Below are positions 1-8,589 of a stretch of DNA of 38,936 bases, in pieces. Location: the NCBI GenBank assembly GCA_938046755.1, contig CALIXC010000075.1, forward strand, positions 1 through 38,936. Direction: 5' to 3'. This DNA is from an uncultured Lautropia sp. GTDB lineage: Bacteria; Pseudomonadota; Gammaproteobacteria; Burkholderiales; Burkholderiaceae_E. A model generated the notes under the pieces. That model saw only the letters and a program-made list of their open reading frames with translations. It was not told the DNA's origin and searched no databases. How positions within the stretch are numbered: the first letter of the stretch is position 1; the number at the start of each line of letters is the position of its first letter. A program made the position numbers and the translations under genes.

Positions 1-75
1 CCGTTTCACCTCGTCCGACAGCCGAGCTGTGGCCTCGACGAGCTCTTGACTGCTGTTGCAGAACGCCCGGAATAA
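1..75 (+). CDS. C-terminal end of an unknown upstream gene (partial)
   Basis: Frame 1 is open from the window edge to a TAA at 73-75 and encodes 24 residues ending LLTAVAERPE. This looks like an ordinary protein C-terminus. It overlaps the likely start of the next gene by 20 bases, a pattern common inside operons. Too little is present to name a family. Being next to a deacetylase and a glycosyltransferase suggests a polysaccharide gene, but this is inference. Frame 2 is also open until a TGA at 47-49, so the choice of frame is not certain. Confidence 0.4.
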   Translation, partial: PFHLVRQPSCGLDELLTAVAERPE

Positions 76-790
76 GGGCTACCAGGTCATCGACAATACG
101 CAGTGGCTGACCATGCTGCGCGCCGGCCAGGTGAATGACCAGACGAAGATCCTGGTCATGCGTCACGACATCGACACCGACCCTCGACTGTCGCTGGACT
201 GGCACCGGATCGAGACCGAACTGGGCTGCCGCGCCAGTTACTACTTCCGGCAGAGCACACTGGACGAAGCGGTGATGAAGCACCTGGCCGGCGCCGGCGT
301 ACACGTCAGCTACCACTTCGAGGAACTGGCCGAATACGCCAAGCAACACCGACTGCGTTCACCAGCGGCGGTCGAGGCGGCCATGCCCGAGATCCATGCG
401 CTGTTCGAGCGCAACCTGCAGGCACTGCGTCAGTGCTTCGGCCTGCCGATGGACGTGGTCTGCTCGCATGGCGACTGGATGAACCGTTTCCTCAAGATGC
501 CCAATCGGGTGCTGACCCGTGACGAGGCGCTTCGTGCCCGCACAGGCATCACCAGCGAGTGCTACGACGACGAGGCCATGAAGCCCTTTGCGGTCTACCT
601 GTCCGATGACGACCCACCAGCCTACTGGGCACGCGGCAACCCGTTCCAGCTCATCGAAGCCGGCATCACCCCGCTGGGCATCCTGACCCACCCCAAACTG
701 TGGCGTGCCCACTGGCCCTCCAACATCCGCGAACTCAGTGTCCGGATCCGTGAGGCCCTGCAATTCAAATTCGGAAAAGGCTGGAAATGA
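56..790 (+). CDS. NodB-like polysaccharide deacetylase family protein
   Basis: A 244-aa protein with no signal peptide, so probably cytoplasmic. The RHDIDTDP stretch near residue 36 matches the metal-binding Asp-Asp region of NodB-type polysaccharide deacetylases. A later SYHFEE, a CSHGD and a C-terminal LTHPKLW fit the remaining His/Asp motifs of the fold. Family members remove acetyl groups from sugars, or act as related hydrolases in surface-glycan loci. The start is taken as TTG at 56 because an in-frame TGA lies at 47-49 and homology-like sequence begins almost at once. No good ribosome binding site is visible, so the start is uncertain. The stop overlaps the next start (ATGA at 787-790), implying translational coupling with the glycosyltransferase gene. 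Confidence 0.7.
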   Translation: MQNARNKGYQVIDNTQWLTMLRAGQVNDQTKILVMRHDIDTDPRLSLDWHRIETELGCRASYYFRQSTLDEAVMKHLAGAGVHVSYHFEELAEYAKQHRLRSPAAVEAAMPEIHALFERNLQALRQCFGLPMDVVCSHGDWMNRFLKMPNRVLTRDEALRARTGITSECYDDEAMKPFAVYLSDDDPPAYWARGNPFQLIEAGITPLGILTHPKLWRAHWPSNIRELSVRIREALQFKFGKGWK

Positions 791-1983
791 GCAAGCAACG
801 TGTCTGCCACTTCTCGACGGTCCACCGGGGCGTCGAGATCCGCATCGTGCGCAAAGAACTGGCATCGCTGGCTGCGGCCGGCTACGACGCCCATGCCGTC
901 ATCGCCGCCACGCCTGAAGAGGTGGCCGAGGCGGCCGCGTTGGGCATTACCATGCACCCGTTGCAGGACCGGCCTGGGGCCGGCCGGCTCTCGCGCATGA
1001 CACGCAAGATGTACGACGCCTGGAAGACCTGTCGTCAGGTCAAGGCCGACATCTATCACTTTCATGATCCCGAGCTGATCCCTCTGGGGCTCTTCATGAA
1101 ACTATGCGGCCATCACATTGTGATGGACATCCACGAAGATCTGGCCAACCAGATCCTCACCAAGCACTGGATCCCGGCCCGGACCCGCAAGCTGGTAGCC
1201 AAGGCTGCCCGCACGGCCGAACGTATCGGCGCCCGCTTCTTCGATGGCGTGGTCACGGCCTCCCCCAAGCAGGCCAGCTTCTTTCAGGATGTGGCCCGCC
1301 CCGGAAGGCTGACCACCCTGCACAACTATCCGCTGCTTCAGGAACTGGATCTGGCACCCGAGATCCCCGCAGCCCATGGCGACACTTCCCCCTCCGATGA
1401 CACGGCCTCGCAGGCGGATGCGCCCGTCGCCCCTCGCCCCTCCACACACGTGGTGTATGTCGGCGGGATTTCGCGCATCCGTGGCATCATTGAGGCCGTC
1501 AAGGCCATTGAGCTGGCCGATGTCCAGCTGATCCTGGCCGGCAAGTTTAAGACTCAGGCAGAGCGCGACGAAGCCATGGCCCTGCCTGGCTGGAAGCGCG
1601 TGGAAGACCTCGGCTGGGTGGGCCGTGATGGCATCCGCGATGCACTGTCACGCAGCTTCGCGGGACTGTGCACACTGCATCCCACGCCTAACCACCTGAA
1701 TGCCGAGCCCATCAAGCTGTTCGAGTACATGGCAGCCGGCATTCCCTCCATCTGCGCCACCATACCCGACTGGATGCCCTACGTGCAGAAGCACGACGCA
1801 GGTCTCTGTGTCGACCCGATGGACGTGGACGCCATTGCCAAGGCCATCCGCACGCTGCGCGACAACCCGGAGCGCGCAGCCGAGATGGGCCGCAACGGCC
1901 GCCGTGCCGTCATCGAGCACTACAACTGGGAGACCCAGGCCGCCAAGCTCCGGGATCTGTACCAGACCATCTTGGCCACCTGA
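787..1983 (+). CDS. GT4-family glycosyltransferase
   Basis: A 398-aa protein with two Rossmann-like halves, as in GT-B glycosyltransferases. The N-terminal half contains HFHDPELIPLG and DIHEDL. The C-terminal half has VVYVGGISRIRG, and the donor-binding region LNAEPIKLFEYMAAGIPSI around residues 305-325 carries the GT4-type E-x7-E signature. It should transfer a sugar from a nucleotide donor to a growing surface glycan at the inner face of the membrane; donor and acceptor cannot be read from sequence. A stretch around residues 195-215, rich in Ala, Asp, Ser and Pro, looks like an inserted linker between the halves. It overlaps the deacetylase gene by four bases (ATGA), so the two are coupled. 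Confidence 0.85.
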   Translation: MSKQRVCHFSTVHRGVEIRIVRKELASLAAAGYDAHAVIAATPEEVAEAAALGITMHPLQDRPGAGRLSRMTRKMYDAWKTCRQVKADIYHFHDPELIPLGLFMKLCGHHIVMDIHEDLANQILTKHWIPARTRKLVAKAARTAERIGARFFDGVVTASPKQASFFQDVARPGRLTTLHNYPLLQELDLAPEIPAAHGDTSPSDDTASQADAPVAPRPSTHVVYVGGISRIRGIIEAVKAIELADVQLILAGKFKTQAERDEAMALPGWKRVEDLGWVGRDGIRDALSRSFAGLCTLHPTPNHLNAEPIKLFEYMAAGIPSICATIPDWMPYVQKHDAGLCVDPMDVDAIAKAIRTLRDNPERAAEMGRNGRRAVIEHYNWETQAAKLRDLYQTILAT

Positions 1984-2170
1984 TCATTCTGGCGGCAGGA
2001 TGAGGCCGCCGACCAAAGGTAGTCTCGGCCAGGATCGCCTTCGGTCGCCTCTTTTCCACCGACAGCACCCCTGATCGATGTATTTCTACAACACTCTTTC
2101 TAGACTGAAAACCGTGACCGATTTCCTTGACCTGTTCTCGGGAAGCGGCCTCCACCCCTTCACGGTTCCG

Positions 2171-2185
2171 CCCCCTGGCCGGGGG
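2171..2185 (+). promoter_or_regulatory. GC hairpin immediately upstream of the first lipoprotein gene
   Basis: CCCCC-TGGCC-GGGGG forms a 5-bp stem with a 5-base loop, ending 8 bases before the ATG at 2194. Its 3' arm covers the place where a Shine-Dalgarno sequence would lie, and no other one is visible. It could limit translation, or be the remains of a terminator for the upstream operon, since a short TTT follows. The rest of the 1984-2193 gap shows no convincing promoter. Confidence 0.35.
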
Positions 2186-2193
2186 TTTCAGTC

Positions 2194-4047
2194 ATGCACC
2201 CTTCCCGCAAGCCCTATCGCTTCCTTTCCCGCTCATTCCCGGGTCGCCTGCCCATGCTGAGCGCCTCCCTGATGGTGTCTCTGGCGCTGACCGGCTGCGC
2301 CAGTGGAGATGATGCCGCCACCTCCGGCACGCCCAAATCCACTGCACTGGCCGGCTTCGTCTTCGACCAGATTCCGGGCGAAATTCCACATATCCTGGCC
2401 TCCGAGCCGCCCGAACACGAAAGCGCTGACGCACTGGCTGAGGCCCCCTCCATCGCCGACACCCTAACCGCGGGTCCGCTGATGCTGGCGCAGACCGAAC
2501 CGGCCCATGTCATGGTCGACCAGTTCGGCAACATCCTGTCGCAGGTGGCCGACTACCTGGTTGCGGATGCCTCGGCCGAGACGACGCAGAACACCGCACC
2601 GACCGCCGGCTCCAGTGGCCAGTACGTGGTCAAGCACCCCCGGCCCACCCCCTACCTGCCCGATGACGCCGATCTGCCCTCCTGGGTACGAACGGGCAAC
2701 TACGGCCGCCCACATCGCAACCCCGACGAGGCACGCAACGCCACGCCTGTCGGTGAACCTCAGGAGAACGTAACCAGTCCGCAGCCCGTGCAGAAACCGG
2801 CCGCCGAAAAGCCGTCGGACTCGGGCAGCAAGACACAGCCCGCCAGCCGCAATCGTCTGGTGACGGCCACCAACCTGCAACTGGACTCACCGGAATTCGC
2901 GCGCCTCTACGGCCCCGGCGTGTTCACACAGAACGCACTGGCCAACACCGTCATCGGCAACTACCGCAATCAGACCAGCATCGTGTCCAACCGCTTCCGC
3001 GCCACTGTCAACGGTACGCTGGATCGGGTTCGCCTGTACTGGCAAACCGGCCTGGGCTATGCCGGCGGCACCGGTGGCGTGATCCGGATCAGCCTCTACC
3101 CGGACGATGGCTCGGCCCAGCACCTGCCCGACCTGAAGGCCACCCCGATGTCCAGCGGCACCTATGTGCCGGGACTGCGCCCGGGCGACAGCCCAAAATC
3201 GATGTTCCCGGAAATCCGGATGGACAAGAAGAGCCAGCCGATGGTGGCCGGCCGCATCTACCACCTAGTGATGGAGAACACCGATCCGGCCGCCCACGAG
3301 AACTTCATCAGCAGCAACAACAGCATCACCCCGCTGAAGAACGGTCGCCCGGCTCGCTGGCTGAATACCCTGGACTGGTCCACCCTGATCGGAAAGCGTC
3401 CACGTGGCTCGACCCGCGCGCTTACCTGGACCAACCTGACCGAAGTCGGTTCCGGTGGCAACAGCTTCTCGCCCATCCTGCAGATGATCCTGACCAACGG
3501 TCAGAGCCAGGGCGTCTCCGACATGGAAGGCGGCACAGTCGACAACAAGCTGATCTACACCGCAACCCTCCAGAAGCCGATCCGGGAGCGCTTCACGCCT
3601 CGCGCGGACAAGCGGATTTCCGGCCTGTCGTTTGCCACGGCCGCCTCAGTGGCCGGCCGGCTGCAATGGCGCATCCTGGACGGCAGCAACGTGCTGGCAT
3701 CCGGCTACATCAACGAAAGCCGCCCGAACTACAACCCGATCCAGTCCAACGCCAACTACCGGGTGGGCAACTACAAGTGGTATGACATCGAGCTGCCGGC
3801 AGGCAAGGATGTCGTGATGAAGGCCGGCCGCAGCTACGACCTGGAATTCCAGCCCGAAGGCGCAAGCCAGTGGAAGTTCGGCGACCATCGCAACGGCTCC
3901 AGCTATGGCTTCTCCTGGCCGGCCGCCTTCACCGAATCCCAGGCCCAACTGATGCTGGGCGGTCGCTGGATCGGCTCCAATCACTGGAACCACGCCCAAT
4001 CCGGACAGGGGGCCAACTGGCCTGTGGTGCTGCATCTGGCGCCCTGA
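2194..4047 (+). CDS. Paralogous surface lipoprotein 1, unknown function
   Basis: A 617-aa protein. A basic N-region and hydrophobic stretch end in the lipobox LTGC with Cys35; Ala at +2 favours the outer membrane. Residues 36-229 are unique to this copy: acidic at first, then Pro/Lys/Ser-rich like a spacer. Residues 230-617 match the two genes downstream and begin with a LYGPGVF motif. Two related beta-rich halves follow. The first starts at NRFRAT, then LYW and YHLVMEN; the second starts at RERFTP, then LQWRI and YDLEFQPEG. I do not recognise the family. Two binding-type beta-sandwiches on a lipid anchor is an inference. The position between glycan genes suggests a role at the cell surface, possibly polysaccharide handling. 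Confidence 0.8.
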   Translation: MHPSRKPYRFLSRSFPGRLPMLSASLMVSLALTGCASGDDAATSGTPKSTALAGFVFDQIPGEIPHILASEPPEHESADALAEAPSIADTLTAGPLMLAQTEPAHVMVDQFGNILSQVADYLVADASAETTQNTAPTAGSSGQYVVKHPRPTPYLPDDADLPSWVRTGNYGRPHRNPDEARNATPVGEPQENVTSPQPVQKPAAEKPSDSGSKTQPASRNRLVTATNLQLDSPEFARLYGPGVFTQNALANTVIGNYRNQTSIVSNRFRATVNGTLDRVRLYWQTGLGYAGGTGGVIRISLYPDDGSAQHLPDLKATPMSSGTYVPGLRPGDSPKSMFPEIRMDKKSQPMVAGRIYHLVMENTDPAAHENFISSNNSITPLKNGRPARWLNTLDWSTLIGKRPRGSTRALTWTNLTEVGSGGNSFSPILQMILTNGQSQGVSDMEGGTVDNKLIYTATLQKPIRERFTPRADKRISGLSFATAASVAGRLQWRILDGSNVLASGYINESRPNYNPIQSNANYRVGNYKWYDIELPAGKDVVMKAGRSYDLEFQPEGASQWKFGDHRNGSSYGFSWPAAFTESQAQLMLGGRWIGSNHWNHAQSGQGANWPVVLHLAP

Positions 4048-4108
4048 TCCATCAGCCTCCTGTCATCGGCTTTCCGGGCAGCGCAAAACCTGCCCAGCCC
4101 ACCGAAGA

Positions 4109-4145
4109 AGAACGGCCAGCACGCCTTGCGGCGGCTGGCCGTTCT
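4109..4145 (+). terminator. Strong inverted repeat after lipoprotein 1
   Basis: AGAACGGCCAGC (4109-4120) pairs perfectly over 12 bases with GCTGGCCGTTCT (4134-4145) across a 13-base loop, 62 bases after the stop codon. No T-run follows, so it is either a terminator working without a good U-tract or a 3'-end stabilising hairpin. Confidence 0.55.
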
Positions 4146-4341
4146 GCATCGGACGCCTCTATCCGATGCTTCATGTGCCCTAAAATAAGTCTCATTGGAC
4201 GTAAATACACTATTCATTTTTAGCCGCTATCCGGACCAAACACCAATACCGCCATAAAAATCGGCAATTCCGACATCGGAAAGCTCGCCATATATTCTCC
4301 TCGGATAAAACTCGCCGCCGAATTCATTCCCAAATAGTGTG

Positions 4342-4370
4342 TTTACTTTCCCGACTCTTACCCCTAATAT
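4342..4370 (+). promoter_or_regulatory. Putative promoter of lipoprotein 2
   Basis: TTTACT (4342-4347), a 17-base spacer and TAATAT (4365-4370) lie 28 bases before the ATG at 4399. Each box matches the sigma-70 consensus at four of six positions. The third lipoprotein gene has the same -35 word, the same 17-base spacer and the same 28-base distance to its ATG, which raises confidence for both. Confidence 0.5.
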
Positions 4371-4398
4371 CTCTTGGTACTGATTCGGAGATGGATTC

Positions 4399-5757
4399 AT
4401 GAAAATTAGCAATAGCCTCGTTGCTAATACCACACATAAACACACATTACGTAACAATATTTTGCTATTTAGCGCCTTTTGGGCGAGTGTCGTGTTGTCT
4501 GGATGCAGCGGAGGCGGCGGTGACGCCGGCGCTGCAGATGTACCTGTCCAACAGAGCAAGGCCATCGTCAGCCAGCCCGGCAGCGAAGGCTATGCGCTCA
4601 ACTCCACCGAGATCGGCCGGCTCTATGGTCCCGGCGTCTTCCGGCAGGATGCGCTGGGCAACACCATGATCGGCATTAACGGCAGCCAGGAGAGAATCGT
4701 CTCCAACCGCTTCCGTGCCACCATCAGTGGCCACCTAGCCTCGGCACGGCTTTACTGGCAACCGGGAACGGGCTATTCGCAGGGCAACGGCGGTGTCATC
4801 CGCCTGCGTCTGCTGCCCGACGACGGCTCGGCCGCACACACACCCGACATGTCGGCCACACCGCTGGCCACGGCAGAATTCACTCCCGGCGCAGCCGCCC
4901 AGGGGGATCGCGCCATCTTCGCTGACAGCGCATTCGCCAGCCAGCAGCCCCTGGTGGCCGGGCAGATCTACCATCTGGTGCTGGACAACGTTGCTCCGGA
5001 CCCCCGCCAGAACTACATCAGCAGCAACAACGCCATCACCCACGAACAGAACGACCGACCCTCCCGCTGGGTCTCATCCACCGACTGGGGCACGCTGCGG
5101 GGCTCACGCCCGGCGGGCTCCACCGGCACCTTTGCGTGGTCCGACTACACGCGCAACGCCTCCAACGGCAACTACTATGTGCCCATCCTGCAGCTCACCA
5201 CGGCAGACGGACAGCGCCAGGGCGTGGCCAACATGGAAAGCGGCGCCGTGGATCCGGACCGCATCTTCACCCTCGGGGCCGATGAACCCATCCGGGAACG
5301 TTTCCGCCCCACCCGCGAGCGGCGTGTCACGGGTCTGTCGTTTGCCACGGCATCATCGGCCGCCGGTACGCTGCACTGGCGCATCCTGCAGGGCAGCAAC
5401 GTGCTGGCCAGCGGCCAGTTCACGGCAAGCACACCCAACTACACCTCACTGCAAGCCAACGCCAACCACGTCGGCAAGATTTTCTGGCATGACGCCGAAA
5501 TCAATGGTGGCCAGGGCGTGACGCTGGCTGCCGGCCAGACCTACGACGTGGAATTCCAGCCCGAAGGCCAGAGCCAGTGGAAGGTGGCCGACTACTACAA
5601 CGGCTCGCTGCACGGCTTCAGCTGGCCGGCCGCCTTCACCGAGTCCAACGCCCAGCACCGCGTGAATGGCCAGTGGATCAACGCCGACCACTTCAGTCAC
5701 ACCCGTGCCGGCAAGATCGAGGCCAACTGGCCGGTAGTGCTACACATGGCCCCCTGA
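4399..5757 (+). CDS. Paralogous surface lipoprotein 2, unknown function
   Basis: A 452-aa protein with a signal sequence ending in the lipobox LSGC at Cys36, then a short Gly-rich linker. The conserved block (about residues 67-452) starts with the LYGPGVF motif. It contains the two related halves: NRFRAT ... LYWQPG ... YHLVLDN, then RERFRPT (near residue 298) ... LHWRILQGS ... YDVEFQPEG ... FSWPAAFTES. The long N-terminal spacer of paralog 1 is absent. The ATG at 4399 has GGAG nine bases upstream. The first ~100 coding bases are AT-rich while the rest has normal high GC, so the signal sequence may have a different origin from the body. Function is not recognised. Lipid anchoring and location among glycan genes suggest an outer-membrane or surface protein. 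Confidence 0.82.
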   Translation: MKISNSLVANTTHKHTLRNNILLFSAFWASVVLSGCSGGGGDAGAADVPVQQSKAIVSQPGSEGYALNSTEIGRLYGPGVFRQDALGNTMIGINGSQERIVSNRFRATISGHLASARLYWQPGTGYSQGNGGVIRLRLLPDDGSAAHTPDMSATPLATAEFTPGAAAQGDRAIFADSAFASQQPLVAGQIYHLVLDNVAPDPRQNYISSNNAITHEQNDRPSRWVSSTDWGTLRGSRPAGSTGTFAWSDYTRNASNGNYYVPILQLTTADGQRQGVANMESGAVDPDRIFTLGADEPIRERFRPTRERRVTGLSFATASSAAGTLHWRILQGSNVLASGQFTASTPNYTSLQANANHVGKIFWHDAEINGGQGVTLAAGQTYDVEFQPEGQSQWKVADYYNGSLHGFSWPAAFTESNAQHRVNGQWINADHFSHTRAGKIEANWPVVLHMAP

Positions 5758-6399
5758 CGCACGCCAGGGTCTTCCAGACACCTGCACACGGCCATCACTT
5801 CCCTAGGCTGGCTGCTTCCGGCAGGCGGCTAGGGCTTGACATAGCGCCTTCCGTGTACCTGTCAGGCCACACCCCTCCAGGAGATAATTGACCCGAGAAT
5901 CTAGCCGCATCCGTGGCGGAACAGGCCTCCAGGGCCCACGCCACGCGCAGGAAGAACGTGGTCCAGACGAGCTATTCGGTCCGTTCGGGCGCATTTTTTG
6001 GCCTTCGCTCCACCTGGATGCGCCGATGACGGGCGCACCGCCACAGGCTCGCACTGCTCATCGTATCCTCAAAGCCACCACCGGTCCCCGAATAACGGCC
6101 TCACGTCCGTCGCATCCCGTTATTGACGCCTTGCCAACCTTATTATCCAGACATTATCCATAGACTGACCCTATTACGCCCGGGATTTATCTCACAGGCC
6201 TGGCAGTACTCAGCCGCCATTCATTCCTCTTTCCCGGCATGCGCCATGAAGAGACTCGGCTGCCACTCCCGCCAAGACATGCCGATTTGGCCGAAACAAC
6301 CTTGTCCCCCCATAAATAGGGGCTCGACGGCCAGAGCCTTTATTTACTTTGTCGACAAAGGCACATACCATTACGTTCGTTAGACTTAGGAACAACTCA
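5758..6399 (+). other. Long intergenic region before lipoprotein 3
   Basis: This gap is 642 bases long. Short open frames run through it, but none has a convincing start, ribosome site or recognisable product, so I call no gene. The last 150 bases are AT-rich and contain the promoter and palindrome described separately. The length is unusual for a region between tandem paralogs. A decayed copy or a small RNA cannot be excluded, but I see no trace of the family motifs here. Confidence 0.5.
6343..6371 (+). promoter_or_regulatory. Putative promoter and palindromic operator of lipoprotein 3
   Basis: TTTACT (6343-6348), a 17-base spacer and TACCAT (6366-6371) lie 28 bases before the ATG at 6400, the same geometry as for lipoprotein 2. 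The perfect 14-base palindrome CTTTGTCGACAAAG (6347-6360) overlaps the -35 box and spacer, a typical place for a repressor to bind. Its TGTCGACA core recurs before the 919-aa gene on the opposite strand. Confidence 0.5.
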
Positions 6400-7815
6400 A
6401 TGACAAATTGCAACACAAACGTCAGTATAAAACCTCATAATCATTCATGTATATACAAATCGTTGCGTAAAGGCATCCTTGCTCTTGCCATTCCGCTGGC
6501 TGCATGCGGGGCACATACGGACGATGACACTACCCATCTGAGCACCAAGGATGTCCCAGCCAGCGCGCCGACCACCCTGGCGACGCAGGACGGTAGCAAC
6601 CAGACCAGCCAAACCACGGGCCGTCGCCAGACCAAGGCCGTGGTGCCTGCCGGCAGCGGCAGCCACGCCCTGACTTCGCGCGAAGTGCGCCGGCTGTACG
6701 GCCCGGGCGTCTTCCGGCAGGATGCGCTCGCCAACACCATCGTCGGCATCAACGGCCAGCGTGAGCAGATTGTTTCCAACCGCTTCCGTGCCACCATCAG
6801 CGGCCATCTCAGCACTGCCCGCCTCTACTGGCAGCCGGGTCGCGGCTATTCGGCCGGCAACGGCGGCAACATCCGTCTGCGCCTGATGCCCGATGACGAC
6901 AGCGGAGCACATCAGCCCAACATGTCGGCCACGCCGCTGGCCACGGCCTATTTCACGCCGGGTGCGGCAGCCTACCGCGGCAATCCCATCTTCAATGACG
7001 CCTATTTCAGCAGCCAGCAGCCCTTGGTGGCCGGCCGCATCTATCACCTGGTGCTGGACAACATCAACCCGGCTCCGCACCAGAACTATATCAGCAGCAA
7101 CAACACCATCACCCATTCGGGCAACGGACGGCCTTCGCGTTGGGTTTCGCCCACTGACTGGGCCACGCTTCTAGGCACCCGGGCCGCCTGGTCGGGTTCG
7201 GGGTTCTCGTGGAACGACATGACGCAGACCCCTGCCAGCGGCAAGTACTATGTACCCATCCTGCAGCTGACCACCCGTGATGGCCAGAAGCAGGGCGCGT
7301 CGGCCATGGAAAGCGGTGCCGTAGATCCGAGCCGCATCTTCACAGCCACGGCCAGCCACCCAGTGCGCGAGCGCTTCCGCCCGTACAGCACCAGGCGGAT
7401 CACGGGCCTGTCGTTTGCCACGGCAGCCTCGGTGGGCGGCTCACTGCGCTGGCGCATCGTGCAGGGTAACCTCGAGCTGGCCAGCGGCCGCATCAGCTCG
7501 GGTGCCAACTACTATGGGCTACAGCTCAAATCCGCGCGAGTGGGCAAGGTCTACTGGTATGACGCCTCGTTCGGCGCCATCACGCTGCAGGCCGGCCAGA
7601 CCTACGACGTGGAGTTCCAGCCCGAAGGCGGCAGCCAGTGGAAGTTCGCCGATTTCCGCAACGGCTCGCACCACGGCTTCAACTCGCCGGTGGCATTCAC
7701 CGAATCCAACGCCCAGCACCACTTGAACGGCAACTGGATCAACGCCTACCACTTCAACCACTACAGCAACGGGGGCACCGACTCCAACTGGCCGGTAGTC
7801 CTGCACCTGGAGTAA
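6400..7815 (+). CDS. Paralogous surface lipoprotein 3, unknown function
   Basis: A 471-aa protein. The start is ATG at 6400, with AGGA eight bases upstream; an in-frame TTG at 6349 falls inside the promoter and is rejected. The lipobox LAAC puts the lipidated Cys at residue 36, exactly as in paralog 2, although the signal sequences differ. Residues 37-90 are a Thr/Ser/Gln-rich linker. The conserved block (91-471) has LYGPGVF, NRFRAT, LYWQPGRGYS, YHLVLDN, then RERFRPY, LRWRIVQG, YDVEFQPEGGSQW. It resembles paralog 2 more than paralog 1, so copies 2 and 3 probably arose from the more recent duplication. Function is unknown. The gene ends only 12 bases before the convergent PIG-L gene, with no clear terminator between them. 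Confidence 0.83.
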   Translation: MTNCNTNVSIKPHNHSCIYKSLRKGILALAIPLAACGAHTDDDTTHLSTKDVPASAPTTLATQDGSNQTSQTTGRRQTKAVVPAGSGSHALTSREVRRLYGPGVFRQDALANTIVGINGQREQIVSNRFRATISGHLSTARLYWQPGRGYSAGNGGNIRLRLMPDDDSGAHQPNMSATPLATAYFTPGAAAYRGNPIFNDAYFSSQQPLVAGRIYHLVLDNINPAPHQNYISSNNTITHSGNGRPSRWVSPTDWATLLGTRAAWSGSGFSWNDMTQTPASGKYYVPILQLTTRDGQKQGASAMESGAVDPSRIFTATASHPVRERFRPYSTRRITGLSFATAASVGGSLRWRIVQGNLELASGRISSGANYYGLQLKSARVGKVYWYDASFGAITLQAGQTYDVEFQPEGGSQWKFADFRNGSHHGFNSPVAFTESNAQHHLNGNWINAYHFNHYSNGGTDSNWPVVLHLE

Positions 7816-7827
7816 GCCAGTGCGGCC

Positions 7828-8490
7828 TCAGTCCAGAATCAGCCGCGGCACGTCGAAGACCTCGGCCAGCGGCTTCTGGATCTGGGTGCCGCGCACCAGT
7901 GCCAGCGCCCGCACGTAGGCCTCGTTCACATAGGTGCGACAGGCCTGCTGTGAGTTGTACTCGTACAGCGCGGCGATCTTCTTCTGGATGTCCTCTTCCT
8001 CGAGCGTCACGAAGCAGCGGTTGGAGAACTCCAGCATGTTCCACGACAGTTCGTAGGCCAGGATGGTGGTGCGCTTGAAAGCCCGGAAGCCCTCGTCGGC
8101 CACCGTCTTGTGATCCTGGTGGGTGTCGGTGGCGCTGGGCACGAAAACCAGCGAAGGCCGATACTCGCGGTTCAGGCGGATCATCGTGTCCAACACGCGC
8201 TGCCGATGCTCGGGAAAGGTGCGCACCTGAAAGTCAAGTACCAGTGCGTCTTCGGCCTTCACGCCCAGCTTCTGTGCGGCGTTGCGGTTCTCGGTGCGCA
8301 GCACGTCACGCGGAAAGCCCTTGGGCACGGAATCCTCGGCAGCCGAAAAGGCCACAGTGATGACGCGGTGGCCGGTGCGGACCAGGCGGGCGATGGTGCC
8401 ACCGCAGCCCAGTTCGGCGTCATCAGTGTGCGGGGCAAGCACCAGCACGTTGCCGGAACCCCCGGCAGAAAAAAGCTTGTCGATGTTCAT
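7828..8490 (-). CDS. PIG-L family deacetylase
   Basis: A 220-aa protein of the PIG-L/LmbE fold, which hydrolyses N-acetyl groups from amino-sugar substrates with a zinc ion. The zinc motif APHTDDAELGCGG lies near residues 19-31, and HQDH near residue 123 supplies another ligand. The start is taken as ATG at 8490 (MNIDKLF), because longer forms lack family features. It is the last gene of a wecB - glycosyltransferase - PIG-L set on the - strand. With the NodB-like enzyme at 56-790, the locus therefore encodes two unrelated deacetylases, suggesting a partly de-N-acetylated glycan. The exact substrate is inferred only from context. Confidence 0.85.
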   Translation of the reverse strand: MNIDKLFSAGGSGNVLVLAPHTDDAELGCGGTIARLVRTGHRVITVAFSAAEDSVPKGFPRDVLRTENRNAAQKLGVKAEDALVLDFQVRTFPEHRQRVLDTMIRLNREYRPSLVFVPSATDTHQDHKTVADEGFRAFKRTTILAYELSWNMLEFSNRCFVTLEEEDIQKKIAALYEYNSQQACRTYVNEAYVRALALVRGTQIQKPLAEVFDVPRLILD

Positions 8491-8589
8491 TGTTGTGATT
8501 CTTGGTGTGACCGGCACGCCTTGCGGCGCACCGGTCCGGTCATGACTGCGAAACGGCTTCCGTATCACACGCCCTGAAAGGCGACGATC

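Larger units (their letters stand above)
4048..4398 (+). other. Intergenic region with AT-rich second half
   Basis: This 351-base gap begins GC-rich, with a strong inverted repeat (4109-4145). From about 4180 it becomes distinctly AT-rich, unlike the rest of the window, and holds the putative promoter of the second lipoprotein gene (4342-4370). I see no gene in it. The AT-rich stretch could bind nucleoid silencers of the H-NS type, but that is speculation. Confidence 0.6.

Noticed and set aside
5888..6383. Short + strand open frames in the gap before lipoprotein 3
   Set aside because: No ribosome sites, no recognisable sequence, and the second runs through the putative promoter of lipoprotein 3.
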